DNA from: Prosthecobacter sp.
GTDB lineage: Bacteria; Verrucomicrobiota; Verrucomicrobiia; Verrucomicrobiales; Verrucomicrobiaceae
Assembly: GCA_019186985.1 (NCBI GenBank)
Contig: JABARQ010000026.1
Coordinates: 62,001-126,000 of the forward strand
Direction: 5' to 3'
Length of the DNA stretch: 64,000 nt
Below are positions 9,442 to 18,173 of the stretch, piece after piece. Positions within the stretch are counted from its first letter, which is position 1; the number at the start of each line of letters is the position of its first letter. Below the pieces are notes generated by a model, which worked only from the letters and a program-made list of their open reading frames with translations, was not told the DNA's origin and did not search any database. The position numbers and the translations under genes were made by a program.

Positions 9442-10514
9442 CTCACCGCCTCCCAGTCCAGGTCGATTCGCACGATGTCCGGTGCCTTCTTCGCGCCGCT
9501 TTTATAAGTGATGACATGGAAGGCCGTGCGGCCGTCCTTTTTCGTCCAATAGGCCTGGGCGTAGTAGCCGTCGGCAACGCGCCGCTTCTCCGTGTTGTCG
9601 AGCACGACGTGCTTCGTGATGGCGAGCGTCCCGGGATCGAACTTGAAGAGCGCGAGCTGCATGACGCCCTTTTCGATCCAGTTCCGTCCAAGCAGGTAGC
9701 AGCCGCCATCACGCGCAAACAGCCTGGGCCGGCCGATGTGCGAGGTGATGAATTCATGAGCGGCATTCAAATCGATCTTCTGGAGCGTTTTGAACGTCGC
9801 ATCCGTGCGCAGGAGCCACTGGCGGCTGTCGTAGCCTCGTGCGGTGATGATGAAGCCGTCGCCATGGGGCATGAAGGCGCTTTCATTGACCGGCGCCCCG
9901 CCCAGTTCGGCGGTGATGCTGCGGACAAATCGCCAGGTGAGGCCGTTGTCATCGCTGCGGATGACATCGACGGAGCCGGGCTGGCTCCTGGTCCTGAAGA
10001 CGAGCTTCCCGCCCGGGAGGTTCGCAAAGCTCATCACCAGCATCCACGTTGTCGGGCCGCGCGTGATCGAATCGAAGGCATAGCCGTACTCCACGCCGTC
10101 GATCACGCCCGCCCGCTGCACCGGGCCGAAGGTTCTGCCGCCATCATTCGACCTTACCACCGCCAGCCCGGTCCGCAGCGACCCCTGCGCCGACTGGGCG
10201 TCGATGTAGTTCGCCACGTCGCCGTTAGCAAACCTCACCCACTCGCCCATCTGCATGATCTCGCCCTCCACCTTCGCGAGGGTGCCGGAGCCGAGCACCC
10301 TGCCCGAAGCCTTCTCCAGCCTCAGCAGGTCCTGGGTGGCTCCGGAGTCCGCCGCATGGGATTTTCCGCGCTTGAAGCTGACCAGCACTTCCTCACCCAG
10401 CTCGACCACGGCCGGAAACGCAAGGTAGTCTTCTCCTGATGCCAGGGTGTGAACCTCCTGCGCCGGAAGGAACTTGGCAGACAGGGCGAGGGCCGTGATA
10501 AGCAGACGTGACAT
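9438..10514 (-). CDS. Secreted sialidase/BNR-repeat-like protein
   Basis: A 358-residue protein; the ATG at 10514 is chosen because it begins a signal peptide (MSRLLITALALSAKFLPAQ). The body has Asp-box-like turns of a beta-propeller (VVRSNDGGRTFG and VIRSDDNGLTWRF), the SxDxGxxW pattern of BNR repeats found in sialidases. A full set of active-site Arg residues cannot be verified by eye, so glycosidase activity is not certain. It is translationally coupled to the MFS transporter and lies 73 bp downstream of an AraC-type regulator on the same strand; together they look like a small glycan-use unit. Confidence 0.83.
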   Translation of the reverse strand: MSRLLITALALSAKFLPAQEVHTLASGEDYLAFPAVVELGEEVLVSFKRGKSHAADSGATQDLLRLEKASGRVLGSGTLAKVEGEIMQMGEWVRFANGDVANYIDAQSAQGSLRTGLAVVRSNDGGRTFGPVQRAGVIDGVEYGYAFDSITRGPTTWMLVMSFANLPGGKLVFRTRSQPGSVDVIRSDDNGLTWRFVRSITAELGGAPVNESAFMPHGDGFIITARGYDSRQWLLRTDATFKTLQKIDLNAAHEFITSHIGRPRLFARDGGCYLLGRNWIEKGVMQLALFKFDPGTLAITKHVVLDNTEKRRVADGYYAQAYWTKKDGRTAFHVITYKSGAKKAPDIVRIDLDWEAVR

Positions 10515-10587
10515 GAGCGGCGAACAAACGTTGCCAAACCGCCTGTCCGTGCATCCATCCTGCAGGCCGGTTTCCAATGGGCGACGC

Positions 10588-11439
10588 CTACAGGCCGCGA
10601 CGCCGGTGCTGCCGGGTGCGGTATTCGGCCGGGCCGCAGCCTGCCTGGCGTGCAAACATCCGGGTGAAGTAATGCCTGTTGGGGAAGCCGTTCTCTGCGG
10701 CGATCTGGTCGATGGTCCTGTCGGTCAGGGCCAGCGCCTGTCCGGCCAGGCGGAGGCGGGTGGCGAGAACATAGGCGGCGGGCGTGCTGCCGACATGTTC
10801 ACGGAAGCTGCGGATGAAGCGCTCGATGCCCATGCCGGCACGTTCGGCCAGAAAGGCGTTGGAGAGGTCGGCGTGCGGCGCGCGCTGGATGATGGAGAGT
10901 ATTTCCAGCAGGCGCTCCGGAATCCCGGGCGTGTCGGGCAGCCTCCATTCGGCGAAGACCGCATGCAGCAGGGACATGCTGAGGTGGTGGATTCGCTGGT
11001 CATGGCCCTGTCCCGGCCCGGCCTCGTGGGCTTCAATGGCCGCCTGCGCCAGGCTGAGGAGCAGTGGAGTGGCGGGCAGCACGACCGGGCTCTCCTCGAC
11101 ATCACCCACCAGGCGCATGGCGGTGAAGTGCAGCCAGAAGTGGCAGGCCTTCACCGGTCCATGGCAGTTGAAGACGGTGTTGGCCGGGATGAGCACGAAG
11201 ATCTCCGGCCCGAGCGGGATGTCCCGTCCCTGGAAGCTGATGTGACAGCCGGGCCTGGGGTTGTGGTACAGACGCCAGAACGGGCTGTCCACGCCTTCAT
11301 GGTTCCAGTCATCCAGGGCCGCCTGATAACCTGATTCATGGAGGAGGAAGCCGGACCAGCCTGTCCTGGCCACGCGTGACAGGCTTACCCCCCAGGGAGT
11401 CGTGTAGTTCAGGTACTTGTATTTGCGCTGGGCTGGCAT
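10588..11439 (-). CDS. AraC family transcriptional regulator
   Basis: A 283-residue regulator with an N-terminal cupin-like sensing domain (about residues 20-150) and a C-terminal double helix-turn-helix of the AraC/XylS type (about 175-278). The latter includes LSNAFLAERAGMGIERFIR for the first HTH and IDQIAAENGFPNRHYFTRMF for the second, the latter matching the family signature well. It is the first gene of a leftward group with the sialidase-like protein and MFS transporter, and probably controls them in response to a sugar ligand. It is divergent from chrB; the 129-bp intergenic region holds the chrB operator. Confidence 0.93.
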   Translation of the reverse strand: MPAQRKYKYLNYTTPWGVSLSRVARTGWSGFLLHESGYQAALDDWNHEGVDSPFWRLYHNPRPGCHISFQGRDIPLGPEIFVLIPANTVFNCHGPVKACHFWLHFTAMRLVGDVEESPVVLPATPLLLSLAQAAIEAHEAGPGQGHDQRIHHLSMSLLHAVFAEWRLPDTPGIPERLLEILSIIQRAPHADLSNAFLAERAGMGIERFIRSFREHVGSTPAAYVLATRLRLAGQALALTDRTIDQIAAENGFPNRHYFTRMFARQAGCGPAEYRTRQHRRRGL

Positions 11440-11530
11440 GGGGCTTTGAAAACCAAGGTTGTGCAGACTTCCAGGTTTGTCATCAGCCCGGTTGCTCGAG
11501 GCGCTTGGGAAATTTTGGCTGGACAGCTTT

Positions 11531-11565
11531 TGTAACAGTTGTTAATAGATGTAACACATGTTACA
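11531..11565 (+). promoter_or_regulatory. Tandem inverted-repeat operator in front of chrB
   Basis: A perfect palindrome with arms TGTAACA and TGTTACA around CA lies at 11550-11565, ending 3 bp before the chrB ATG at 11569. A second, imperfect copy (TGTAACA, GT, TGTTAAT) begins 19 bp upstream at 11531. Two copies spaced about two helical turns apart, overlapping the translation start, suggest a dimeric repressor that binds cooperatively. ChrB itself is a known chromate-responsive regulator in other bacteria, so autoregulation is plausible; the identity of the binder is inference. Confidence 0.65.
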
Positions 11566-11568
11566 AGA

Positions 11569-12507
11569 ATGAAGGCGAAGCTTGCGTGGATTCTTCTGCT
11601 TTACAGCCTGCCAAGCAAGAGCGGCGCGCTGCGGCTTTCGCTATGGCGGCAGCTGAAGCACCTGGGGGCCGTCTCGCTCAAGACCTCGGCCTGCGTGCTG
11701 CCGGACAGGCCGGAGCTGCATGAGGCCATGCAATGGCTGGCGCAGGAAGTGAGGAGGCAGGGCGGGGATGCCACGCTGGTTCGGACGGAGGACATTGAAG
11801 GCATCACGGATGAGGAGATCACCGGGCTTTTCCTGCAGGCAAGGACTGCGGACTATGAGGAGATCCTGGCGGGGTTGAGGGGGCTGCCGTTGCGGCGTGG
11901 CAGGGCGGCCCGGATGCCTCCGGAGGGGCTGGAGAAATGGTCGGCGCGATTTCAGGCGGTGCGGAGGGTGGATTATTTTGATTGTGCCGCCGCCGCACGT
12001 GTGGAGGAGGCCTTGAGACGGCTGAGCGGGGCCGGGGACGCCCGCAGGCCGGTGGTGCTGAGGACCCGGGATTATCAGGGGCGCGTCTGGCTTACCCGGC
12101 CCCGTCCGGAGGTTGACCGTGTCGGCTCCGCGTGGCTGATCCGGCGGTTCATTGATGCGCAAGCCACCTTCGTCTTTGCCAGCGATGCCGCCGCGAATCC
12201 TGAAGCGCTGCCCTATGACATGGTCGGCGTCGAGTTCGGCCATCATGGCGACGACTGCACCTTCGAGACGTTGATCAAGCGCTTCACCCTCGACGAGCCA
12301 GGGTTGAAAAAAATCGCCGCCATCATCCACGATGCCGACCTCGGCGACGGACGCCACGGCACGCAGGAAGGCGCAGGCCTCCTGGCCATCTTCCGCGGCT
12401 GGGCGCAGATGGGCTGGACTGACCACGACATCCTCGCGCGCGGCTTCGAGTGCTTTGACGCCCTGCACCGCCAGTTCTCCACCCGCAAGACCTCCAAGAA
12501 ACCATGA
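11569..12507 (+). CDS. chrB: Chromate resistance protein ChrB
   Basis: A 312-residue ChrB-type protein. The ATG at 11569 is preferred over a TTG at 11539 because the operator palindrome lies between them. The N-terminal part (about 1-150) has the ChrB start pattern LLYSLPSKSGALRLSLWRQL; the C-terminal chromate-resistance domain has WLTRPRPEVDRVGSAWLIRR, then FGHHGDDCTFETLI and IHDADLGDGR, conserved acidic and His residues. In Ochrobactrum and Cupriavidus, ChrB senses chromate and controls chrA. Here it overlaps chrA by 4 bp. The pair plus the efflux genes downstream form a likely metal-resistance island. Confidence 0.9.
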   Translation: MKAKLAWILLLYSLPSKSGALRLSLWRQLKHLGAVSLKTSACVLPDRPELHEAMQWLAQEVRRQGGDATLVRTEDIEGITDEEITGLFLQARTADYEEILAGLRGLPLRRGRAARMPPEGLEKWSARFQAVRRVDYFDCAAAARVEEALRRLSGAGDARRPVVLRTRDYQGRVWLTRPRPEVDRVGSAWLIRRFIDAQATFVFASDAAANPEALPYDMVGVEFGHHGDDCTFETLIKRFTLDEPGLKKIAAIIHDADLGDGRHGTQEGAGLLAIFRGWAQMGWTDHDILARGFECFDALHRQFSTRKTSKKP

Positions 12508-13808
12508 GCACTGAAACTCCCCTCATGCCGACTTTTGCCCAAGCCCTCCGTTACTGGCTCAAGCTCGGCTTCATCAGCTTCGGCGGCCCCGCCGGGCAGA
12601 TCGCCATCATGCACAAGGAACTCGTCGACAAGCGCCGCTGGATCAGCGACGGGCATTTCCTTCACGCGCTGAATTTCTGCATGCTCCTCCCCGGTCCCGA
12701 GGCGCAGCAGCTCGCCACCTACCTCGGCTGGCGCCTGCATGGCGCCAGGGGGGGCATCGCGGCGGGCGCCTTGTTTGTGCTGCCTTCGATGTTCATTTTG
12801 TTTGGCCTGAGCTGGCTCTACATGGCGGGCGGGCATCTGCCCTGGCTTGCGGCGGTTTTTCACGGACTGCTCGCCGCCGTCATCGCCGTGGTGGCGGAGG
12901 CCGTGCTGCGCATCGGCAGGAAGGCGCTGAAAAGCCCCACCCTCTGGGGCATGGCGGTGGCGAGCTTCACCGCCATCCACTTCTTCCACGTTTCGTTTGT
13001 CTTCATCATCCTCGCCGCCGCCTTGCTCGGCTTCATCGGCAACCGCCTTGATCCCAGGCAGTTCCCCGCCGGCAAAGGCCACGGTGCGGCCAGGGATGAC
13101 GTCACCGCCCTCGATCTTCCGCCAGCTCCCCAGGCCTCCTGGTCACGCAGCCTCCTCATCACCGCGCTCTGCCTGACGCTTTGGTGGCTGCCCGTTTTCG
13201 CCCTCGCCTCCTGGCTTGGGTGGGGCAGCACCCCTGCGCAGCAGGGCCTGTTTTTCAGCAAGGCCTCCCTTGTCACGTTTGGCGGTGCCTATGCGGTGCT
13301 GCCTTACGTCGCCCAGCAGGCGGTGGAGGTCCACGGCTGGCTTTCTCACCCGCAGATGATGAGCGGGCTCGCCCTGGCGGAGACCACGCCCGGGCCCCTG
13401 ATCATGGTTCTTCAGTTTGTCGGCTTCGTCGGCGGCTGGCAGCATCCCGGAGTGCTCAGTCCGCCCGCCGCCGCCGCCCTCGGCGCCGCCATCACCACCT
13501 GGGTCACCTTTTTGCCATGCTTTTTGTTCGTCTTCCTCGGCGCTCCCCATGTTGAACGGCTCGGCGAGCAGCCCCGGTTCGGCGCTGCGCTCACCGCGAT
13601 CACGGCGGCGGTCGTGGGCGTGATCCTGAACCTGGGCGTGCATTTCACCCGTAATGCCCTGTGGCCTGCCGCCGGAGGCTTTGACGTCTTTGCCGCCGTG
13701 CTGGCCGTCGCGGCCTTTGCGGCCATGCAGCGCTTCAAGGTCGGCATCATCCCCGTGATCGCAGCCTGCGCCCTCCTTGGGCTGCTGAAGCAGCTCGCGG
13801 GCTTGTGA
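12504..13808 (+). CDS. chrA: Chromate transporter ChrA (two-domain)
   Basis: A 434-residue CHR-family membrane transporter of the long, duplicated type, which exports chromate from the cytoplasm. Both halves carry the family motif: FISFGGPAGQIAIMH near residue 25 in the first, and LVTFGGAYAVLPYVAQQAV near 255 in the second. The PGPEAQQLATYLGW and TTPGPLIMVLQFVGF segments are the paired proline-rich helices. About ten to twelve hydrophobic segments are visible. It starts inside the chrB stop (ATGA overlap) and is followed by a hairpin at 13821. Confidence 0.95.
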   Translation: MSTETPLMPTFAQALRYWLKLGFISFGGPAGQIAIMHKELVDKRRWISDGHFLHALNFCMLLPGPEAQQLATYLGWRLHGARGGIAAGALFVLPSMFILFGLSWLYMAGGHLPWLAAVFHGLLAAVIAVVAEAVLRIGRKALKSPTLWGMAVASFTAIHFFHVSFVFIILAAALLGFIGNRLDPRQFPAGKGHGAARDDVTALDLPPAPQASWSRSLLITALCLTLWWLPVFALASWLGWGSTPAQQGLFFSKASLVTFGGAYAVLPYVAQQAVEVHGWLSHPQMMSGLALAETTPGPLIMVLQFVGFVGGWQHPGVLSPPAAAALGAAITTWVTFLPCFLFVFLGAPHVERLGEQPRFGAALTAITAAVVGVILNLGVHFTRNALWPAAGGFDVFAAVLAVAAFAAMQRFKVGIIPVIAACALLGLLKQLAGL

Positions 13809-13820
13809 GAGTTTGCTGAA

Positions 13821-13839
13821 AGACGGACCTGGTCCGTCT
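13821..13839 (+). terminator. Hairpin after chrA
   Basis: An 8-bp perfect stem (AGACGGAC / GTCCGTCT) with a 3-nt CTG loop, followed by GTTTA, lies 12 bp after the chrA stop and 24 bp before the RND gene start. The T-tract is short, so it may attenuate rather than fully end transcription into the efflux genes. Confidence 0.6.
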
Positions 13840-13862
13840 GTTTAACCCCGCCCATTTCCCGC

Positions 13863-16800
13863 ATGTCCCTCCCCCGCCTCGCCCTCCGCCATCCCTGGAC
13901 CCTTGTCGTCATCGTCGTGGCGGTCCTGCTCGGCGCCTGGCAGGCGGCCAGCAGGATGGCCCGGGACGTCTTCCCTCCGCTCGGCATTCCGACAATCTAC
14001 GTCGCCCAGCCCTACGGCGGCATGGATGCGGCGCAGATGGAGGGTTATCTGACCTATTATTACGAGTACCATTTCCTCTACATCGCGGGCATCGAGCATG
14101 TGGAGTCGAAGAACATCCAGGGGGCCTCGATCATGAAGCTCCAGTTCCATCCGGGAACCGACATGTCGGCGGCGCTTTCCGAAACGATCGCCTATGTGAA
14201 CCGCAGCCGCAGCTTCATGCCGCCGGGAACGCCGGGCGCCTTCGTGACACGGTTTGACGCAGGCAGCGTGCCGGTGGGCAACCTGGTCTTCTCGACGGAC
14301 AATCCGGCGCGCACCGTCGGTCAGATGCAGGATGCAGCCCTGAACATGGTCAGGCCTCTTTTTGCGACGCTGCCCGGCGTGTCCGCCCCGCCCCCCTTCG
14401 GCGGCAGCGCCCGCACCATCCTGATCAACGTGAAGCCAGACCGGCTGCGTGCCTATGGACTGTCCCCCGATGATGTGGTCAGGGCGATGACCGAGGCGAA
14501 CACGATGAGCCCCAGCGGCAACCTGGCCCTGCCCGGCGGCTATCCCATCGTGCCCACCAATGCGGTGGTGAAAAACATCCAGGATCTGGCTGCGGTGCCG
14601 CTGAAGGTCACGGACAAGGGGGCGGTGTATGTGCGTGACGTGGGCGAGGTCAGCGACGGCAGCGACCAGGTGACCAGCATCGCCATCGTCAACGGGCGGC
14701 GCACGGTTTACATGCCCGTCACCAAACGCAGCGATGCCTCGACCCTGAGCGTCGTGGAGCTGGTCAAGGCGAACCTGGGCAAGTTCAAGGCGGCCTGTCC
14801 CGAGGACATCAACGTCACCTTTGAGTTCGACCAGAGCCCCTGGATCATCCGCGCCATCAACGACCTCGTCAAAGAAGGCATCCTCGGCGCCTGCCTCACC
14901 GGCCTCATGGTGCTGCTCTTCCTGCGGGATCTGCGCAGCGTCTTCATCGTGGTGCTGAACATCCCCATCGCCATCGCGGCGGCGCTGCTCGCCCTTTGGA
15001 TCACCGGCTACACGGTCAACCTGATGACGCTCGGCGGCCTGGCGCTGGCGGTCGGCATCCTGGTCGATGAGGCGACGGTCGAGATCGAGAACATCCACCG
15101 GCGCATGAAGCAGGGCGGGGGGCACAGCCTGCGCCGCATGGTGCTGGATGCCTCCGAGGAGACCATCGGTCCGCGCTCGCTGAGCATGCTCTGCATCCTC
15201 GCGGTGTTTGTGCCCAGCTTCTTCATGACCGGGGCGGCAAAGGCCTTGTTCCTGCCGCTTTCGCTGGCGGTGGGCTTCAGCATGGTCTCCAGCTACCTGC
15301 TCTCCTCCACCCTGGTGCCGATCCTGAGCATCTGGTGGCACCGTGAGCCGAAGGCGCAGCGCGTGGTCAAGGAGGCGCGTGAGTCGGCGCTGCGCTGGCT
15401 GTTCCTGCCCTCGCTCACCACGCGTCATATCCTGGTGCCGACTTATCTGGGCGGCGTGCTGTTTGCCATCAGCGTGATCCTGCCCTTTCTCGGCACGGAG
15501 ATTTTTCCGCAGATTGATGCAGGCCAGCTTCAGCTGCGTCTGCGGGCGCCCACGGGCACAAGGCTGGAGAAGACGGAGCAGATTGCCACACGCGTGCTGG
15601 GGATCATCGGAGAAGAATCGCCCATCGAGACCAGCATGGGCCTGATCGGCGTGCATGCGCCGAACTATCCGGTGAACCTGATCCACCAGTGGAACAGCGG
15701 CCCGGAGGAGGCCATGCTGCAAATCCAGCTGAAGCCTGGCTCAAAGCCCGTCGCAGATCTGCGTGAGACACTGCGCGCCCGGCTGGTCCGGGATCTGCCG
15801 GACGTCCTTTTCTCCTTTGAGCCTGCGGATATTGTCAGCCGCGTGATGGCGCTTGGCTCACCGACGCCCGTCGAGGTGGCGGTGAGCGGCAAGGACTTCG
15901 CCGCCAGCCGCGCCCATGCCGAAACCCTGCGCGCCAGGCTGGTGGATCTGAAGGACCTGCGCGACGTGCAGTTCAGCCAGACGCTGGATTATCCAAGCGT
16001 GGACGTTCACATCGACCGCGAGCGGGCTGGTTTGCTGGGGGTGAAGATGAGCGACGCCACGCGCAGCCTGGTGGCGGCGACGGCCAGCAGCCGCTTCACG
16101 GTGCCGAACTACTGGGCGGACCCGAAGACCGGCACGAGCTTCTCCCTGCAGGTGCAGGTGCCGCAGACGCTGATGACGGGCCTTGAGGACCTGCGGAACC
16201 TGCCGGTGACCGCTGAGGGCCGCCCGCCTGTGCCGCTGCGCAACATCGCCAAAGTCAGCGAGGGCAGCACCATCGGCCAGTATGACCGCTACAACATGGC
16301 GCGCACGATTTCCATCACGGCGAACCTTCATGACCAGCCGCTGGGCAGCATCGCGAGGCAGGTGGAAAAAGTCATCGCTGACACGCCCGCTCCCGCCGGC
16401 GTGAACGTGGCGCTGCGCGGCCAGGTGCCACCGATGAAGGAACTGCAGGCAGGGCTGCGGACCGGCCTCATGATCGCCATCGTGACGATCTTCCTGCTGC
16501 TGGTGGCCAACTTCCAGAGCCTGCGCCTGGCCTTCATCGTGCTGACCACGCTGCCCGCCGCGCTGCTTGGCGTGGTGCTCGCCCTGATGCTCACCGGCAC
16601 CACGGTGAACATCCAGAGCTTCATGGGCGCCATCATGGCCGTGGGCGTGGCCGTGGCGAACGCCATCCTGCTCGTCACCTTCGCCCATCGCGCGCAGCTC
16701 GCCGGACTGAACAAAAAGGACGCCGCCCTGGAATCCGCCACCACCCGTCTGCGCCCCATCCTGATGACCAGCCTGGCCATGATCGCGGGCATGGTCCCCA

Positions 16801-16955
16801 TGGCCCTCGCGAAGTCACAGACCAGCCCGCTCGCCATCGCCACCATCGGCGGCCTGGCCCTGGCCACTGTGGCCACACTTTTGGTTCTTCCCGCCGTCTA
16901 TGCCCTGCTGGCCGCCTCGAACGCCAAGGAGGCTTCACTGGAACCGAGGGATTGA
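13863..16955 (+). CDS. RND efflux pump inner-membrane subunit (AcrB/CzcA superfamily)
   Basis: A 1030-residue RND transporter, the standard length. There is an N-terminal TM helix (PWTLVVIVVAVLLGAW), the first periplasmic porter domain, a six-helix block starting near residue 340 (GILGACLTGLMVLLFL) with the GILVDEATVEIENIHR signature on helix 4, the second porter domain, and the final helix block (MIAIVTIFLLLVANFQSLRL to the end). It would export substrates from inner membrane or periplasm through a TolC channel, driven by protons. The specificity class is not decidable by eye; the chrBA neighbours do not prove metal export. Adaptor and TolC genes follow directly. Confidence 0.95.
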   Translation: MSLPRLALRHPWTLVVIVVAVLLGAWQAASRMARDVFPPLGIPTIYVAQPYGGMDAAQMEGYLTYYYEYHFLYIAGIEHVESKNIQGASIMKLQFHPGTDMSAALSETIAYVNRSRSFMPPGTPGAFVTRFDAGSVPVGNLVFSTDNPARTVGQMQDAALNMVRPLFATLPGVSAPPPFGGSARTILINVKPDRLRAYGLSPDDVVRAMTEANTMSPSGNLALPGGYPIVPTNAVVKNIQDLAAVPLKVTDKGAVYVRDVGEVSDGSDQVTSIAIVNGRRTVYMPVTKRSDASTLSVVELVKANLGKFKAACPEDINVTFEFDQSPWIIRAINDLVKEGILGACLTGLMVLLFLRDLRSVFIVVLNIPIAIAAALLALWITGYTVNLMTLGGLALAVGILVDEATVEIENIHRRMKQGGGHSLRRMVLDASEETIGPRSLSMLCILAVFVPSFFMTGAAKALFLPLSLAVGFSMVSSYLLSSTLVPILSIWWHREPKAQRVVKEARESALRWLFLPSLTTRHILVPTYLGGVLFAISVILPFLGTEIFPQIDAGQLQLRLRAPTGTRLEKTEQIATRVLGIIGEESPIETSMGLIGVHAPNYPVNLIHQWNSGPEEAMLQIQLKPGSKPVADLRETLRARLVRDLPDVLFSFEPADIVSRVMALGSPTPVEVAVSGKDFAASRAHAETLRARLVDLKDLRDVQFSQTLDYPSVDVHIDRERAGLLGVKMSDATRSLVAATASSRFTVPNYWADPKTGTSFSLQVQVPQTLMTGLEDLRNLPVTAEGRPPVPLRNIAKVSEGSTIGQYDRYNMARTISITANLHDQPLGSIARQVEKVIADTPAPAGVNVALRGQVPPMKELQAGLRTGLMIAIVTIFLLLVANFQSLRLAFIVLTTLPAALLGVVLALMLTGTTVNIQSFMGAIMAVGVAVANAILLVTFAHRAQLAGLNKKDAALESATTRLRPILMTSLAMIAGMVPMALAKSQTSPLAIATIGGLALATVATLLVLPAVYALLAASNAKEASLEPRD

Positions 16956-16960
16956 AATTC

Positions 16961-17016
16961 GAATGCCGAATGCCGAATGCCGAATGCCGAATGCCGAATG
17001 CCGAATGCCGAATGCG
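16961..17016 (+). repeat. Eight tandem 7-bp units before the adaptor gene
   Basis: GAATGCC is repeated seven times, with an eighth unit ending in G instead of C, filling the 60-bp gap between the RND stop and the adaptor start. The repeat carries in-frame ATGs, so slippage could change spacing or the apparent N-terminus. Confidence 0.95.
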
Positions 17017-17018
17017 CC

Positions 17019-18089
17019 ATGACTCCCTCCCTTAAATTCATCGATTGTTCCTCCATGTCTCCTGTCCTGCGTCTCTCCTCACTGGTTCGGATTTCGGAAT
17101 TCGGACTTCGAATTTTACTCCTGTTGTTCGCTGGCGTTTCCGCACAGGCCCTTGAGCTGCCGGCAGCCAGGCCCACGCGCGGCAGCATTCATCGCTGGGT
17201 GTCGCTGCCTGCGACCCTCGCCCCCTGGCAGCAGACGGTGCTTCATGCCAAGGTCACGGGTTACATCGCCACGATGACCGTGGACAAGGGCGATGCCGTG
17301 AAGGCGGGCCAGGTTCTCGCCACGCTCGAAGTCCCTGAACTCCAGGCCGACATCGCCAGGGCGAAGGCGGAGGTCACGGCGGCGCAGATCGAAGTGAAGC
17401 GCCTGCATGAAGCGCGTGCAAAGTCGCCTGACCTGGTGCTTCCGCAGTCGGTCGATGACGCGGAGGCGAAGCTGGCCATCGCCAGGGCCGGGCTCGAACG
17501 CAGCGAGACCCTGATCCAGTTCGCCACACTGAAGGCTCCCTTCGACGGCATCATCACCGCCCGGTTTGCCGATCCAGGATCGCTCGCCACCGCGAACACG
17601 ACAAGGCTGCTCGAAGTCACCGACCTCAGCACGCTGCGCCTGCAAATTCCCGTGACCGAACTCGAAACCGGCCATGTGACCGTCGGCAAGCCGGTGAAGG
17701 CTCAAATCGACGCCGCAGGCCCTGCTCCGGTCGAGGCCAGCATCAGCCGCATTGCCTACGCCCTGGACCCCGCCACGCGCACGATGCTGGCCGAGGCCGA
17801 TCTGAAAAACGCCGAGGTCAAGCTCCGTCCCGGCATGTATGCGATGACCAAGGTCGCCGTCGAGAAGCATGACGATGCCACGCTCATTCCTGTCGGAGCC
17901 CTGGTCATGGAAAAGACCAATGCCTTTGTCTTCAGGCATGTGGACGGCAAGGCGATGAAAACCGCCGTCAAGATCAGCTTTAACGACGGCGTGAATGTCG
18001 AGGTGCCGGAGCTTAAAGCCGATGACGTGCTGCTGGTGCCTGGAACCGCCACGTTGACTGACAAGCAGGCGGTGACGGTGAAGCCGTAA
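17019..18089 (+). CDS. RND efflux periplasmic adaptor (membrane fusion protein)
   Basis: A periplasmic adaptor of about 356 residues that links the RND pump to the outer-membrane channel. After a signal sequence (hydrophobic RILLLLFAGVSAQA) come a lipoyl-like half (VTGYIATMTVDKGDAVKAGQ), a coiled-coil hairpin rich in Ala, Glu and Lys (AKAEVTAAQIEVKRL), a second lipoyl half (LKAPFDGIITARFADPGS) and a beta-barrel domain. The start is uncertain: ATG at 17019 is just after the tandem repeat, and ATG at 17055 gives a shorter signal peptide. The sequence between looks like spacer DNA (repeated GAATT/CGAA words), so 17055 is a real alternative. Confidence 0.9.
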   Translation: MTPSLKFIDCSSMSPVLRLSSLVRISEFGLRILLLLFAGVSAQALELPAARPTRGSIHRWVSLPATLAPWQQTVLHAKVTGYIATMTVDKGDAVKAGQVLATLEVPELQADIARAKAEVTAAQIEVKRLHEARAKSPDLVLPQSVDDAEAKLAIARAGLERSETLIQFATLKAPFDGIITARFADPGSLATANTTRLLEVTDLSTLRLQIPVTELETGHVTVGKPVKAQIDAAGPAPVEASISRIAYALDPATRTMLAEADLKNAEVKLRPGMYAMTKVAVEKHDDATLIPVGALVMEKTNAFVFRHVDGKAMKTAVKISFNDGVNVEVPELKADDVLLVPGTATLTDKQAVTVKP

Positions 18090-18173
18090 AAACGAAGCTC
18101 GAAACTCGAAATCCGATTCTCGAAGCAGGGAACTTGGAACCTGAAACTTGAAACTTTGAAATCCTTCCCCGCC

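Noticed and set aside
13842-15722. 626-aa minus-strand ORF opposite the RND pump gene.
   Set aside because: The plus strand encodes an unmistakable RND transporter; the minus product is His/Asp/Gln-rich with no domain.
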